Below, in pieces: positions 17,906 through 26,669 of a stretch of 64,000 bases of DNA. Position numbers and translations under genes: made by a program. The first letter of the stretch is position 1, and each line of letters begins with the position of its first letter. The notes under the pieces are model-generated. The model worked only from the letters and a program-made list of their open reading frames with translations. It did no database searches and had not been told where the DNA came from. The stretch is from Gemmatimonadaceae bacterium (GTDB lineage: Bacteria; Gemmatimonadota; Gemmatimonadetes; Gemmatimonadales; Gemmatimonadaceae), in assembly GCA_019637445.1 (NCBI GenBank), contig JAHBVS010000001.1, forward strand, positions 841,586-905,585, written 5' to 3'.

Positions 17906-19288
17906 CTACGGGGACCGGACCTTGGTGCTCCACTGCTCGAACTCGCTGGGGAGGATCCGATATCGGGCGGCAGAGGCATCGTTGAGACCGAGGAGGATAT
18001 CAATCAGAACCTCGGCGAATCCCGTCCGGTCAGCGACCGGCACGTGATGCGTAGCCGCCCATTCCTGTCCCCATGCGAGCGTCGGAACCACACCCCCTCG
18101 GACCGCGTCGACGACAGCTGCCGAGAGCGCCTCGCGATACCGCAGCCGAATCGGATCCGGCTGCGTCACCGCCTGCTGGGCGACGAGATAGAGCTCGCAG
18201 GACCGCTGATACGCGCGGACGAAAGTGTTTCGCAGGAGCTCAATCCGCTTGAGCTCATAGATGGCGAGGATTGCCTCCGTGTACTCCTGCTCCGGAACGT
18301 CCACGAAGGTCAGTGGACAAAGGTTGCTCGCGATCAGCGGGATGTTCGCGGCGAGTCGAGATGTCCGCTTGTTCACGTCGGTGAATGGCTGCAGGTACGG
18401 CAGGTGCACCATCAGGAAGAACGACTGCTCGAATGGGTCCGTGATCTGCCGAGCCGTGCTTACGATTCGACCGAAGCACTCTTCGATGAGCTGCGGGACC
18501 GCCGTGGGCCAGTAGTTGGAGCTTGCGATGCGAACCTCGCGGCGGCGCAGCGCCCCCTCTTCCGCCTTGGTCGGCATCAGGTTCTCCGACAGCGCCGCGT
18601 GGACGCTGCGGAGCAGTCTCTCGCTGAGTGCGAGTTGCTCCCCCTCGCCTACCAAGAGTTCAATCGCGGCCTTGTGGTTGAGGATCATTTGGGCTTCGCG
18701 TGCGTCCTTTCCCTCTGCTTGCTGCCCAAACTCGAGCAAGAGCTGCGTATCCAATCGTGAGTAGGTGTTTCCTTCGAGGCGACTCGACGCCCAGGAGAGG
18801 TCGATGAGCAAGCGCTCGATGATGTCCCTGGCGAAGGTGCCGGCCGGACGCGTGTCGCCGGGACTGCGCCCAATCTCCGCGAGTTGCTTGCGGATTGCCG
18901 CGGGCAGGTAGAACGTCTCGCCGGCCACGTAGTCGAACAGCCAGTCTCGGTCGTACGTGACGTAGGACCGCTGCTCGCGAGGCTGGCGGATCTGCGCCCG
19001 GATCTCCTCGGCTGCGTCCACCGCCGCATTCGCGGTGGAAACCCTCGCGTCGCTCTTGCCCGCTTGGGCGAGCTTGTATCGGCGTCCTCGGCCGACACCG
19101 ATTTTCTCGAGCTCGTGGGGGGGCATAGCCCGCAGCCGGTACGAGACGGCGTAAGGCTCAAGCTCGGTGCCGAACATCCGAACGAGCTCGTCGGCTATTT
19201 CACCGACGGTCAGTCCTTCGGTTCTCCACTCGAGAACCTTCCGTATTTGGCGAACCTGCTCCCGGATGGCGGATCGGTTGCCAGCCAT
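17906..19288 (-). CDS. Fic-family protein with N-terminal winged-helix domain
   Basis: 460 residues. Residues 1-75 resemble a winged helix (TVGEIADELVRMF, then YAVSYRLRAMPPHELEKIG and GRGRRYKL), suggesting DNA binding. An inhibitory-helix motif [S/T]xxxE[G/N] is present as SSRLEG (168-173), typical of self-inhibited Fic proteins. The core reads QPFTDVNKRTSR (300-311), where the canonical form is HPFxDGNGRxxR: the catalytic His is Gln and both Gly are changed. The target and activity are unknown. ATG 19288 is preceded by GGGGAG. The gene interrupts xerC-hslV and is preceded by an AT-rich repeat array, so it may be an autoregulated, horizontally gained module. Confidence 0.9.
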   Translation of the reverse strand: MAGNRSAIREQVRQIRKVLEWRTEGLTVGEIADELVRMFGTELEPYAVSYRLRAMPPHELEKIGVGRGRRYKLAQAGKSDARVSTANAAVDAAEEIRAQIRQPREQRSYVTYDRDWLFDYVAGETFYLPAAIRKQLAEIGRSPGDTRPAGTFARDIIERLLIDLSWASSRLEGNTYSRLDTQLLLEFGQQAEGKDAREAQMILNHKAAIELLVGEGEQLALSERLLRSVHAALSENLMPTKAEEGALRRREVRIASSNYWPTAVPQLIEECFGRIVSTARQITDPFEQSFFLMVHLPYLQPFTDVNKRTSRLAANIPLIASNLCPLTFVDVPEQEYTEAILAIYELKRIELLRNTFVRAYQRSCELYLVAQQAVTQPDPIRLRYREALSAAVVDAVRGGVVPTLAWGQEWAATHHVPVADRTGFAEVLIDILLGLNDASAARYRILPSEFEQWSTKVRSP

Positions 19289-19304
19289 GGACTCCCCTGA
19301 TGAT

Positions 19305-19360
19305 TTATCGACAATTTGTCGATATTTTATCGATAAATCAAGTTATCGACAATTTATGAT
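19305..19360. promoter_or_regulatory. AT-rich operator-like repeat array upstream of fic
   Basis: A sharply AT-rich island in GC-rich DNA. It holds a 17-bp perfect palindrome with a central T (ATCGACAA-T-TTGTCGAT, 19307-19323), a second palindrome TTTATCGATAAA (19326-19337) and an exact 13-bp direct repeat TTATCGACAATTT at 19305-19317 and 19343-19355, 38 bp apart. The array lies 17-72 bp before the fic ATG, in the expected promoter. The fic product has a winged-helix domain, so autoregulation is the simplest idea. Confidence 0.7.
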
Positions 19361-19379
19361 AATCACTTGAGGGGATGTC

Positions 19380-19415
19380 GTTCGTGGCTACTCCCGCAGT
19401 TCCGCGGCTACGAAC
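19380..19415 (-). terminator. Possible hairpin after xerC
   Basis: Arms GTTCGTGGC and GCTACGAAC pair over 8 of 9 positions across an 18-bp loop region, just after the xerC stop on the minus strand. It is weak, with no T-run, and could equally be a recombination scar at the fic insertion border. Confidence 0.25.
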
Positions 19416-19428
19416 GCAACTCCTACCA

Positions 19429-20355
19429 TCACGCCCGCGGGTGCGCCCCGCGATACACCTGCTTGAGCCGCTCCACCGAGGTGTGCGTGTAGATCTGCGT
19501 GGTGCTCACGCTGGCGTGGCCCAGCAGCTCCTGCACCGCCCGCAGGTCCGCCCCACCGTCCAGCAGATGCGTGGCGAAGGTGTGCCGCAGCGAGTGTGCG
19601 CTCAGCCCCTGCCCTTCGTCGACTTGCTCCAGCCAACCCGTGACTGCGTTGTGCAGCGTCTTGGGACTCATCCGCTTCCCACGCTGGCTCAGGAACATCG
19701 CCACGCGGTCGCCCGCAGGCCCGAGCTTCGCCAACAGTTGATCGCGCACGCGCTCATATTCCCGCAACGCCCGCTGCGCGGGCTCACCCACCGGCACGAT
19801 GCGCTCCTTGCGCCCCTTGCCGCGCACCTTGAGCGATCCGCTCAACAGATCGAGGTCGCGCCGGTCGATCCCGCGAAGTTCACTGATCCGCAGCCCGGCC
19901 GAATAGAACAGCTCGAGGATCGCGAGGTCGCGCACGTCAGTAAAGCGCCCCTCCTGCGCGCGCGTGGCGGCAGCGGTGAGCATCGTGTCCACCTGCGTGC
20001 GGTCCAAGTGCCCCGGCAGATGCTTCTCGAGCTTGGGGCTGTTCACCGCCCGCGCCGGGTTCGCCTCGACCAAGTCATTGCGATGCAGGAATCGAAAGAA
20101 CGACCGCGCCGCGGACAGCGCCCGCGCACTCGAGCGCCGCGACAGCCCGCGCCGGTTCAGGTGCGCAAGCCAGGCCCGCATCGCCAGGCGATCGATCGCC
20201 GCCCAGTCCACGGCGTCCACCGCGAGGTGCCGCTGCAGAAAGCCCTGCAGGTCGCCGAGGTCGCGGCCGTAGGCGGCCACGGTGTTCGGCGAGACGTCGC
20301 GTTCCTTCTCCAGATGGGTCAGGAACGCGGCGACGAGATCCTCCTGATCAGCCAC
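19429..20355 (-). CDS. xerC: Tyrosine recombinase XerC/XerD type
   Basis: 308 residues. N-terminal SAM-like core-binding domain (1-95) followed by the catalytic domain. The catalytic set is visible: Arg in GLRISEL, Lys in VRGKGRKERIVP, HSLRHTFATHLL (HxxR), LLGHASVSTTQIYTH and the Tyr nucleophile within it. Resolves chromosome dimers. The position between trmFO and hslVU matches the codV/xerC locus of Bacillus. GTG start overlaps the SRPBCC gene stop by 8 nt. Confidence 0.95.
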   Translation of the reverse strand: MADQEDLVAAFLTHLEKERDVSPNTVAAYGRDLGDLQGFLQRHLAVDAVDWAAIDRLAMRAWLAHLNRRGLSRRSSARALSAARSFFRFLHRNDLVEANPARAVNSPKLEKHLPGHLDRTQVDTMLTAAATRAQEGRFTDVRDLAILELFYSAGLRISELRGIDRRDLDLLSGSLKVRGKGRKERIVPVGEPAQRALREYERVRDQLLAKLGPAGDRVAMFLSQRGKRMSPKTLHNAVTGWLEQVDEGQGLSAHSLRHTFATHLLDGGADLRAVQELLGHASVSTTQIYTHTSVERLKQVYRGAHPRA

Positions 20356-20872
20356 CGTGCCGCGGCGTCACCATCTCGCCAAAATGCCCGCCGAGCGAGC
20401 GCAGGTAGCTGTCCATCGTCCGATGCTCGCCCATCCACTTCATCAGGACGCGGAAGATCGGCGAGTCCACGTAGCCGTCCTCGGTGATCCGCACCTCGGT
20501 GCCAGATCCCGAGGACGTGATGTCATACGTCCACACGCCGCCCCAGCCGGCCTCCTCGTTGTCGACGATGGTCGTCACGACCTGCCGCGGCTCCGTGAGC
20601 GTGGTCATCTCGACGTGCATCACGCCGGCGGCGCCCATGTTCTCTTCCCAGGTCTCGCGCGCCTTGTCGGTCAGGCGGCGCGCCCCCTTCATGTCGGACC
20701 ACCAGCTGGGCGTGGTCGACACGTTGCGAATCACCTTGTACACAGTGTCAGGCGATGCCACGAGCACGATCGTGGAGCTCGCCACGTGCTCGCGCGGCAG
20801 AGAACGGCCGTAGAGGTACAGGCCGCCGGCCACCAACACCGCCAGGATCAACAGTCGTTTGATGAACTTCAT
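20348..20872 (-). CDS. Membrane-anchored SRPBCC-family protein
   Basis: 174 residues. An N-terminal membrane anchor (KFIKRLLILAVLVAGGLYLY) is followed by a START/polyketide-cyclase-like hydrophobic-pocket domain (residues 30-170: VASPDTVYKVIRNVSTTPSWWSD, then a GTEVRITEDGYV strand). The family binds lipids or aromatic ligands; no ligand can be assigned. It sits between trmFO and xerC in the operon, with 3 bp to trmFO and 8 nt of overlap with xerC. Confidence 0.85.
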   Translation of the reverse strand: MKFIKRLLILAVLVAGGLYLYGRSLPREHVASSTIVLVASPDTVYKVIRNVSTTPSWWSDMKGARRLTDKARETWEENMGAAGVMHVEMTTLTEPRQVVTTIVDNEEAGWGGVWTYDITSSGSGTEVRITEDGYVDSPIFRVLMKWMGEHRTMDSYLRSLGGHFGEMVTPRHGG

Positions 20873-20875
20873 CGT

Positions 20876-22234
20876 CTACCTCGCCGTAGTGGGGGCCGAC
20901 AGGACCCCGTACTCCAGACGCCAGGACTCCAGCGCCTGTAACGCCCGCTCGGCGTAGCGCTCGCGCTTCAGCGCCTTGTCCCGCGGCGGATCCGCCAGCT
21001 CCTCGAGCAAGCCGAAGTTGGCGTTCATCGGCTGGAAGTGCTTGGGGTCCGACTCGCGCAGGTAGCGGTAGAGCGCGCCAAGCATCGTGGTCGGCGGCGG
21101 GATGACCGGCTCCTCGCCGCGCAGGAGGCGGTCAAGATTGATGGCCGCCAGCAGCCCCGTCGCCGTACTCTCGGTATAGCCCTCCACGCCCGTGAGCTGG
21201 CCGGCAAACAAGGTCGTCGCGTGGTCGCGTAGCGCGAGGTGCGGGCTTAACGCGGCGGGCGCGTTCAGATACGAATTGCGATGGATGCTGCCGAAGCGCA
21301 GGAACTCCGCCTCGGCGAGCCCGGGGATCATCCGGATCACGCGCTGCTGTTCAGGGATCCTGAGGCGGGTCTGGAAGCCGACGAGGTTCCACATCCGCCC
21401 CGCCCGGTCCTCGCGCCGCAGCTGGACCACGGCCCAGGGGCGCTTGCCCGTACGTGGGTCCTTCAACCCAACCGGCCGCATCGGTCCGTGGCGCAGCGTG
21501 TCAGGACCCCGACGTGCCATCTCCTCGATGGGCATACAACCCTCGAAGTAGGGCACTTCATCGAACTCGTGCGCCGTGAACTGGTCCGCCGTGCTCAGCG
21601 CCTGAATGAAGGCGTCGTACTCCTCGCGGGACATCGGGCAATTGATATACGCGCCCTCCTCCCCCGCCCCTTCCATCGTCTCCTTGTCCCAGCGGGCGGC
21701 GCGGAAGGCGATGTCGTAGTCGATGCTCTCCGCGCTCAGCACGGGCGCGATGGCGTCGTAGAACGCGAGGCCCGCCACGCCGAGCCGCGCCCGGATCGCC
21801 TCGGCCAATGCGTCGCTCGTCAACGGCCCCGTGGCGACGATGCCGACGTCCGGCAGCGCCGCGACCTCGCCGCGCTCCACCGTGATGCGTGGATGTGCGT
21901 GCACACGCTCGTGCACACCGGCGCTGAACACGTCGCGATCCACCGCCAACGCAGAACCCGCGGGGATGCGCGCCGCATCCGCGGACTCGAGCACGATGGA
22001 GCCCAACGCCCGCATCTCGGCCTTCAGCAGCCCGTGCGCGTTGGTGACCTCGGTGCTCTTGAAGGTGTTGCTGCACACGAGCTCGGCGAGCCGGTCCGTG
22101 CGATGCGCGGCCGTGCCGCGCACGGGGCGCATCTCGTGCAACACGACCTCGTACCCGCGCTCCGCCAACTGAAAGGCGGCCTCGCTACCCGCGAGGCCGC
22201 CTCCGACGACGTGGATGGCGCTCCCGCCACTCAC
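20876..22234 (-). CDS. trmFO: Methylenetetrahydrofolate-tRNA-(uracil-5-)-methyltransferase
   Basis: 452 residues from GTG 22234, which overlaps the topA stop (GTGA). Folate/FAD-dependent enzyme forming m5U54 in tRNA. It has the FAD motif VVGGGLAGSEAA, LHEMRP, CSNTFKS, NCPMSREEY, FEGCMPIEEMA, GLKDPRTGKRPWAVVQLR and TGVEGYTESTATGL. The frame runs 16 residues further upstream, but that stretch is Gly-rich and falls inside topA. Confidence 0.97.
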   Translation of the reverse strand: MSGGSAIHVVGGGLAGSEAAFQLAERGYEVVLHEMRPVRGTAAHRTDRLAELVCSNTFKSTEVTNAHGLLKAEMRALGSIVLESADAARIPAGSALAVDRDVFSAGVHERVHAHPRITVERGEVAALPDVGIVATGPLTSDALAEAIRARLGVAGLAFYDAIAPVLSAESIDYDIAFRAARWDKETMEGAGEEGAYINCPMSREEYDAFIQALSTADQFTAHEFDEVPYFEGCMPIEEMARRGPDTLRHGPMRPVGLKDPRTGKRPWAVVQLRREDRAGRMWNLVGFQTRLRIPEQQRVIRMIPGLAEAEFLRFGSIHRNSYLNAPAALSPHLALRDHATTLFAGQLTGVEGYTESTATGLLAAINLDRLLRGEEPVIPPPTTMLGALYRYLRESDPKHFQPMNANFGLLEELADPPRDKALKRERYAERALQALESWRLEYGVLSAPTTAR

Positions 22235-24663
22235 GCCGTCACCGCCTCGGCCTCCGAACCCTCCGGCGCCTCCACATCCCACTCATTCTGGCACTTGAGG
22301 CAGCGACGGAAGTGCCCGCGCGACTTGGTGCTCTTGGCCTCCGCACCCTCAAAGCCGCATTCTGGACACTTCTCCAGCACCGGCTTGTCCCAGCAGACGA
22401 AATCGCAGTTGGGATAGTTCTCGCAGCCGTAGAACGCCTTGCCGCGCTTCTTCGAGCGCCGCGCCGCGATGTCGCCGCCGTCCTTCGGGCACTTCACACC
22501 GGTCGGCATCGACTTCGTGCCGCGGCACTTGGGGAAGCGCGAGCAGCCGAGGAACTCACCCGACTTGGACTTCCGGATGACCATCGGATTGGTGCCGCAC
22601 TCCGGACAGGCAATCGGATAAGTCTTCGGCGGCTCCTTCTTGCCACCCAGCGGCTGCGTGTACTTGCAGGTCTTCGGATGGTTCTCGCAGGCCACGAAGG
22701 GCCCGAAGAAGCCGCCCTTGGGCACGAGCTTGCCGCCGCAATCGGGGCACTTCTGCCCCTCCAGCGCGGAGAGGTCGTGCGCCTCGCGGATCAGTGCCTC
22801 CGCGTCCACGGTCTCGAGCGCGTGCTCGAAGGGCGAGTAGAACTCCTCGAGCACCTGCTTCCAGCCCAGCTTGCCATCCTCGACCTTGTCGAGCTCGCCT
22901 TCCATCTGCGCGGTGAAGCCGACGTCGAACTCGCGCGGGAACTGCTTCACCATCACCTTCTCGACGCTCTCACCGAGTGGCGTGGGGAAGAAGCGCCGCT
23001 GGTTGAGCTCGGCGTAGTGCCGCTCCGTGAGCGTGGAGATGATGCTCGCGTACGTGGACGGGCGTCCAATGCCACGCTTCTCGAGCTCCTTCACCAGCGA
23101 GGCCTCGGAGTAGCGCGGCGGCGGCTCGGTAAAATGCTGCGTGGGGTCGACGGACCGCACGGGCACGTGCTCGCCCGGCTCGATGGCCGGCAGCGCCTGC
23201 TCGTCCTCGAGCGCCTTGGAGTCGCCCTCCTCGCGCGTCTCCTTATAGAGCGCGAGGAAGCCCTGGAACTTGATGACGGAGCCGGTGGCCCGGAACAGGT
23301 AGCGGCCGAGGTCGAAGTCCACCGTGGTGGTGTCGAACACGGCCGGCGACATCTGCGAGGCCATGAAGCGCTGCCAGATCAGCGTGTAGAGCTTGAGCTG
23401 CTCGGGCGAGAGGTACTTGGCCACGCTGTCCGGCGTGCGCGCCGGGTCCGTCGGGCGGATGCCCTCGTGTGCACCCTGCGCGGCGGCCTGGTCCTTCTCA
23501 CTCGTGTAGAGACGCGCCTCCTTCGGTAGGAACTCGGCGCTGTACTGCTTGCCGAGGAACTCGCGGGCGGCCGCGGCCGCCGTCTCGGCGACGCGCACGT
23601 GGTCCGTACGCATGTAGGTGATGAGACCCACCGCGCCCTCGCTCGACGAGAGCTGCACGCCCTCGTAGAGGTTCTGCGCGAGTCGCATCGTGCGCTTGGA
23701 GCCGAAGCCGAGCTTCTTGGCCGCTTCCTGCTGCAGCGTGCTGGTCTTGAACGGCGCCTCAGGATTCTTGCGACGCTCGCGGCGCTTGATGTCCGTGACG
23801 TCGAAGTGTGAGCGGCCTTTGAGGTCGTTGACGATGGCCATCGCGGCCTTCTCGTTGCCGATCTCCGGCTTCTCACCGTCGAGATGGTGCAGCTTGGCGG
23901 TGAAGCCCTGGCCCTCGTGCTCAAGCGCCGCCGCGATCGTCCAGTATTCCTTCGGCTTGAACGCGCGAATCTCGCGCTCGCGCTCCACCAAGAGGCGCAG
24001 CGCGACGGTCTGCACGCGGCCGGCGGAGAGACCCTTCTTCACCGTCTTCCACAGCACCGGGCTGGCCTTGTAGCCGACGAGACGGTCGAGCACACGACGC
24101 GCCTGCTGCGCATCCACCTTCTTGCTGTCGATCTCGCGCGCCTCGGTCAGTGCCTTGGAGACGGCGTCCTTGGTGATTTCATAGAAGAGCGCGCGACGGA
24201 TCGGCGGCGCCTGCTTGCCGGAGATCTGTTGCTCCACATGCCAGGCAATGGCTTCGCCTTCGCGGTCAGGGTCGGTCGCGATGTAGACGGCCTTCGCCGT
24301 CTTGGCCGCGCTCTTGAGCTCGGCGACCGTCTTTTCCTTGCCGGGGATGGTGACGTATTCGGGCTCGAAGCCGTTCTCGGCGTCGATGCCGATGCTCTTC
24401 ACCGGCAGGTCGCGGATGTGCCCCACCGTGGCCTTTACGGCGTAGCCGGAGCCCAGGTACTTGCCGATGGTCTTGGCCTTGGCAGGCGACTCGACGATAA
24501 CCAGCGACTTCCCGGCCGCTGCGCGGGCGGCGTCCTCGTCGTGCGGGAGTTCCGGCTCAGCAGCCTTCCGCCGCGCTGCCGCTGGGGCGCGCTTGGCGGT
24601 GGCCTTCTTCTTGGTAGCCTTCTTGGCGGCCGGCTTTGCGGCCTTCTTCTTGGACGTTGCCAT
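22231..24663 (-). CDS. topA: DNA topoisomerase I
   Basis: 810 residues. Relaxes negative supercoils. After a Lys/Ala-rich, histone-like N-terminal extension (1-45) come the Toprim domain (LVIVESPAKAKTI, DPDREGEAIAWH), the active-site region GLITYMRTD with catalytic Tyr, and C-terminal zinc ribbons with repeated CPxCG/CxxxxxC pairs. The residue after YMRTD is His, where Ser is usual. The first gene in view of the topA-trmFO-xerC-hslVU set; aroK lies upstream in the same direction. Confidence 0.98.
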   Translation of the reverse strand: MATSKKKAAKPAAKKATKKKATAKRAPAAARRKAAEPELPHDEDAARAAAGKSLVIVESPAKAKTIGKYLGSGYAVKATVGHIRDLPVKSIGIDAENGFEPEYVTIPGKEKTVAELKSAAKTAKAVYIATDPDREGEAIAWHVEQQISGKQAPPIRRALFYEITKDAVSKALTEAREIDSKKVDAQQARRVLDRLVGYKASPVLWKTVKKGLSAGRVQTVALRLLVEREREIRAFKPKEYWTIAAALEHEGQGFTAKLHHLDGEKPEIGNEKAAMAIVNDLKGRSHFDVTDIKRRERRKNPEAPFKTSTLQQEAAKKLGFGSKRTMRLAQNLYEGVQLSSSEGAVGLITYMRTDHVRVAETAAAAAREFLGKQYSAEFLPKEARLYTSEKDQAAAQGAHEGIRPTDPARTPDSVAKYLSPEQLKLYTLIWQRFMASQMSPAVFDTTTVDFDLGRYLFRATGSVIKFQGFLALYKETREEGDSKALEDEQALPAIEPGEHVPVRSVDPTQHFTEPPPRYSEASLVKELEKRGIGRPSTYASIISTLTERHYAELNQRRFFPTPLGESVEKVMVKQFPREFDVGFTAQMEGELDKVEDGKLGWKQVLEEFYSPFEHALETVDAEALIREAHDLSALEGQKCPDCGGKLVPKGGFFGPFVACENHPKTCKYTQPLGGKKEPPKTYPIACPECGTNPMVIRKSKSGEFLGCSRFPKCRGTKSMPTGVKCPKDGGDIAARRSKKRGKAFYGCENYPNCDFVCWDKPVLEKCPECGFEGAEAKSTKSRGHFRRCLKCQNEWDVEAPEGSEAEAVTA

Positions 24664-24701
24664 TCCGTATCCGGGAGGGTGCGGCGAATAGGGAAGGCAT
24701 C

Positions 24702-25331
24702 CTAGTCCGCCACCCCACCCGCCGCAAGCGCAACTATAATAGAAGCGACAGCGTCCGGCGTCAGCGAATCTATGCTAACCGTATGATTTGCTTGCAGATA
24801 GGTCGACTCGCGTTGCGCTGAAAGTCGCGTGAGCGCCTCGACCGGATTCGCGGCCCCAAGGAGGGGGCGGGAGGCCGCCGACTCCCCGATCCTGGTCGCT
24901 GCGATCGCCGGAGAGACCTTCAGAAACACGGTCAGGGACCGGCCGCTGGCCCCTGCCGGACCTTGATCCCCGGCCCCTAAGGGACCTCGATTGCCTGCCT
25001 CCGCCGGCGGACGGTCGCCGCCGGCCGCACCGGATCCCAGAGCGCCTCGGTTGGCAGGGTCCAGCATCCAGCCGCCCCCCGGCGCCACAACGACCTGACG
25101 GCGATTCGCCAGCCGCGCGGTGGCCTCGCGCTCCCGCCGACGGAAACCCGCCTCGCCCTCTGCTGCGAAGATCTCGGGCACTGACTTTCCTGCCTCGCGT
25201 TCGATCTCGGCGTCGAGGTCCACGAAGGTCCACCCCAGTGCCGCCGCGACCAACGGACCGACAGTGCTCTTCCCGGCTCCTGGCAGACCCACGAGCACCA
25301 GACGCGTGACCTGCGCGCTGTCGATCGACAC
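24702..25331 (-). CDS. aroK: Shikimate kinase with low-complexity insertion
   Basis: 209 residues, against the family's usual 170. Phosphorylates shikimate. P-loop GLPGAGKST, DLDAEIE, GFRRRE, APGGGW and the lid Arg region ASRPLLG are present. Between about residues 95 and 131 a Gly/Ala/Pro-rich stretch is inserted, made of two related units beginning NRGALGSG and NRGPLGAG. It starts with GTG, 4 bp after aroC, so the two shikimate-pathway genes form an operon. Confidence 0.93.
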   Translation of the reverse strand: MSIDSAQVTRLVLVGLPGAGKSTVGPLVAAALGWTFVDLDAEIEREAGKSVPEIFAAEGEAGFRRREREATARLANRRQVVVAPGGGWMLDPANRGALGSGAAGGDRPPAEAGNRGPLGAGDQGPAGASGRSLTVFLKVSPAIAATRIGESAASRPLLGAANPVEALTRLSAQRESTYLQANHTVSIDSLTPDAVASIIVALAAGGVAD

Positions 25332-25335
25332 CGAC

Positions 25336-26541
25336 TCAGCCAGGTGTCAGCCGCTCGGCCACGCGCGCCAGGTAGGCGTCGTGATTGCGGCGTAGCTCGC
25401 CCAGCGAATCGCCGCCGAACTTCTCGAGGAGGGCATCCGCCAATACCAGCGCCGTCATCGCCTCGGCAATCACGCCCATCGCCGGCACGGCCGTGACATC
25501 CGAACGCTCGGCGGCCGCGGCGGCCTTCTCGCCCGTCTTGGCGTCCACAGTCTCCAGCGGCCGCATCAGCGTCGAGATCGGCTTCATCGCCACGCGCAGG
25601 ACCAAGTCTTCGCCGGTCGTCATCCCACCCTCGAGGCCGCCAGCGCGGTTCGTTCGGCGCCGCACGTGACCGGTACGCGGGCTGCCCGGTTGCGGCAGGA
25701 TCTCGTCGTGGACCTCGGCGCCCGTGCGCCGCGCCGCCTCGAAGCCAAGTCCCATCTCGACACCCTTCACCGCGGGGATCGAACAGATGGCAGCAGCGAG
25801 GCGGCCATCGAGCTTGCGGTCCCAGCTCACGTGCGCGCCGAGTCCGACGGGCAGGCCCGTCACGACGACCTCACAGATGCCGCCGAGGGTGTTGCCCTCG
25901 GCCTTGGCGGCATCGATGCGGGCGATCATCGCCTCCTCCGCGGCCTTGTCGAGGCAACGCAGGGGCGAGGCATCCGCGGCCGCGTTCAGGTCCTCAGGAA
26001 GCTCGGCTGGCGCACTGGCATCCACGCCGCCGAGGTGCACCAGGTGGCTACCGACGCGCACGCCGAACTGCGCGAGCAGCTGACGGGCCACCGCGCCGCA
26101 GGCCACGCGCGCAGTCGTCTCGCGCGCGGAGGCACGCTCCAGGATGTCGCGGGCATCGCGGCGGTCGAACTTGAGCAATCCGGTGAGATCCGCGTGCCCC
26201 GGCCGCACGCGGGTGACCTGGCGCTTGCGGCCTTCGGGCGTGTCGTCCTCGGGCCGCGGCGCGGGATCCATGATGGCTTCCCAGTTCTTCCAATCGTTGT
26301 TTCGGATCAGCATCGCGATGGGCGCGCCGATGGTCTCGCCCGCGCGCACGCCGGCAACGAACTCCACGCGATCCGTCTCGATCACCATTCGACGGCCGCG
26401 GCCGTAGCCCTGCTGGCGACGCGCGAGCTCGGTGTCCACGTGCTCGGCGAGCAGCGGCAGCCCGGCCGGCGCGCCCTCGACGAGCGCGACCAGGGCCTGG
26501 CCGTGCGATTCACCGGCGGTGTGGAAGCTGAGTCGTGCCAT
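25336..26541 (-). CDS. aroC: Chorismate synthase
   Basis: 401 residues. Converts EPSP to chorismate using reduced FMN. Family signatures are FHTAGESHGQ at the N-terminus, GRGRRM, RPGHADLTG, RASARETTARVA, the GIDE-like region, and RTNRAGGLEGGMTTGEDL. Followed by aroK after 4 bp. Separated from pilQ upstream by a strong hairpin. Confidence 0.98.
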   Translation of the reverse strand: MARLSFHTAGESHGQALVALVEGAPAGLPLLAEHVDTELARRQQGYGRGRRMVIETDRVEFVAGVRAGETIGAPIAMLIRNNDWKNWEAIMDPAPRPEDDTPEGRKRQVTRVRPGHADLTGLLKFDRRDARDILERASARETTARVACGAVARQLLAQFGVRVGSHLVHLGGVDASAPAELPEDLNAAADASPLRCLDKAAEEAMIARIDAAKAEGNTLGGICEVVVTGLPVGLGAHVSWDRKLDGRLAAAICSIPAVKGVEMGLGFEAARRTGAEVHDEILPQPGSPRTGHVRRRTNRAGGLEGGMTTGEDLVLRVAMKPISTLMRPLETVDAKTGEKAAAAAERSDVTAVPAMGVIAEAMTALVLADALLEKFGGDSLGELRRNHDAYLARVAERLTPG

Positions 26542-26610
26542 GGCGATGAACGTGGGCGATCGTGGACAAGTTGTCGGCCGCGAGGAGACGGGGCGGCCCC
26601 TCTGGACGCA

Positions 26611-26644
26611 GAGGCGCCCGGCGAAAGATATCGCCGGGCGCCTC
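26611..26644. terminator. Strong 14-bp hairpin between pilQ and aroC
   Basis: Perfect arms GAGGCGCCCGGCGA and TCGCCGGGCGCCTC enclose a six-base loop. It lies 26 bp past the pilQ stop and would end the pilMNOPQ transcript. No long T-run follows. Confidence 0.7.
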
Positions 26645-26669
26645 AGGTCCTACTGGACTGCGCTGCCGC

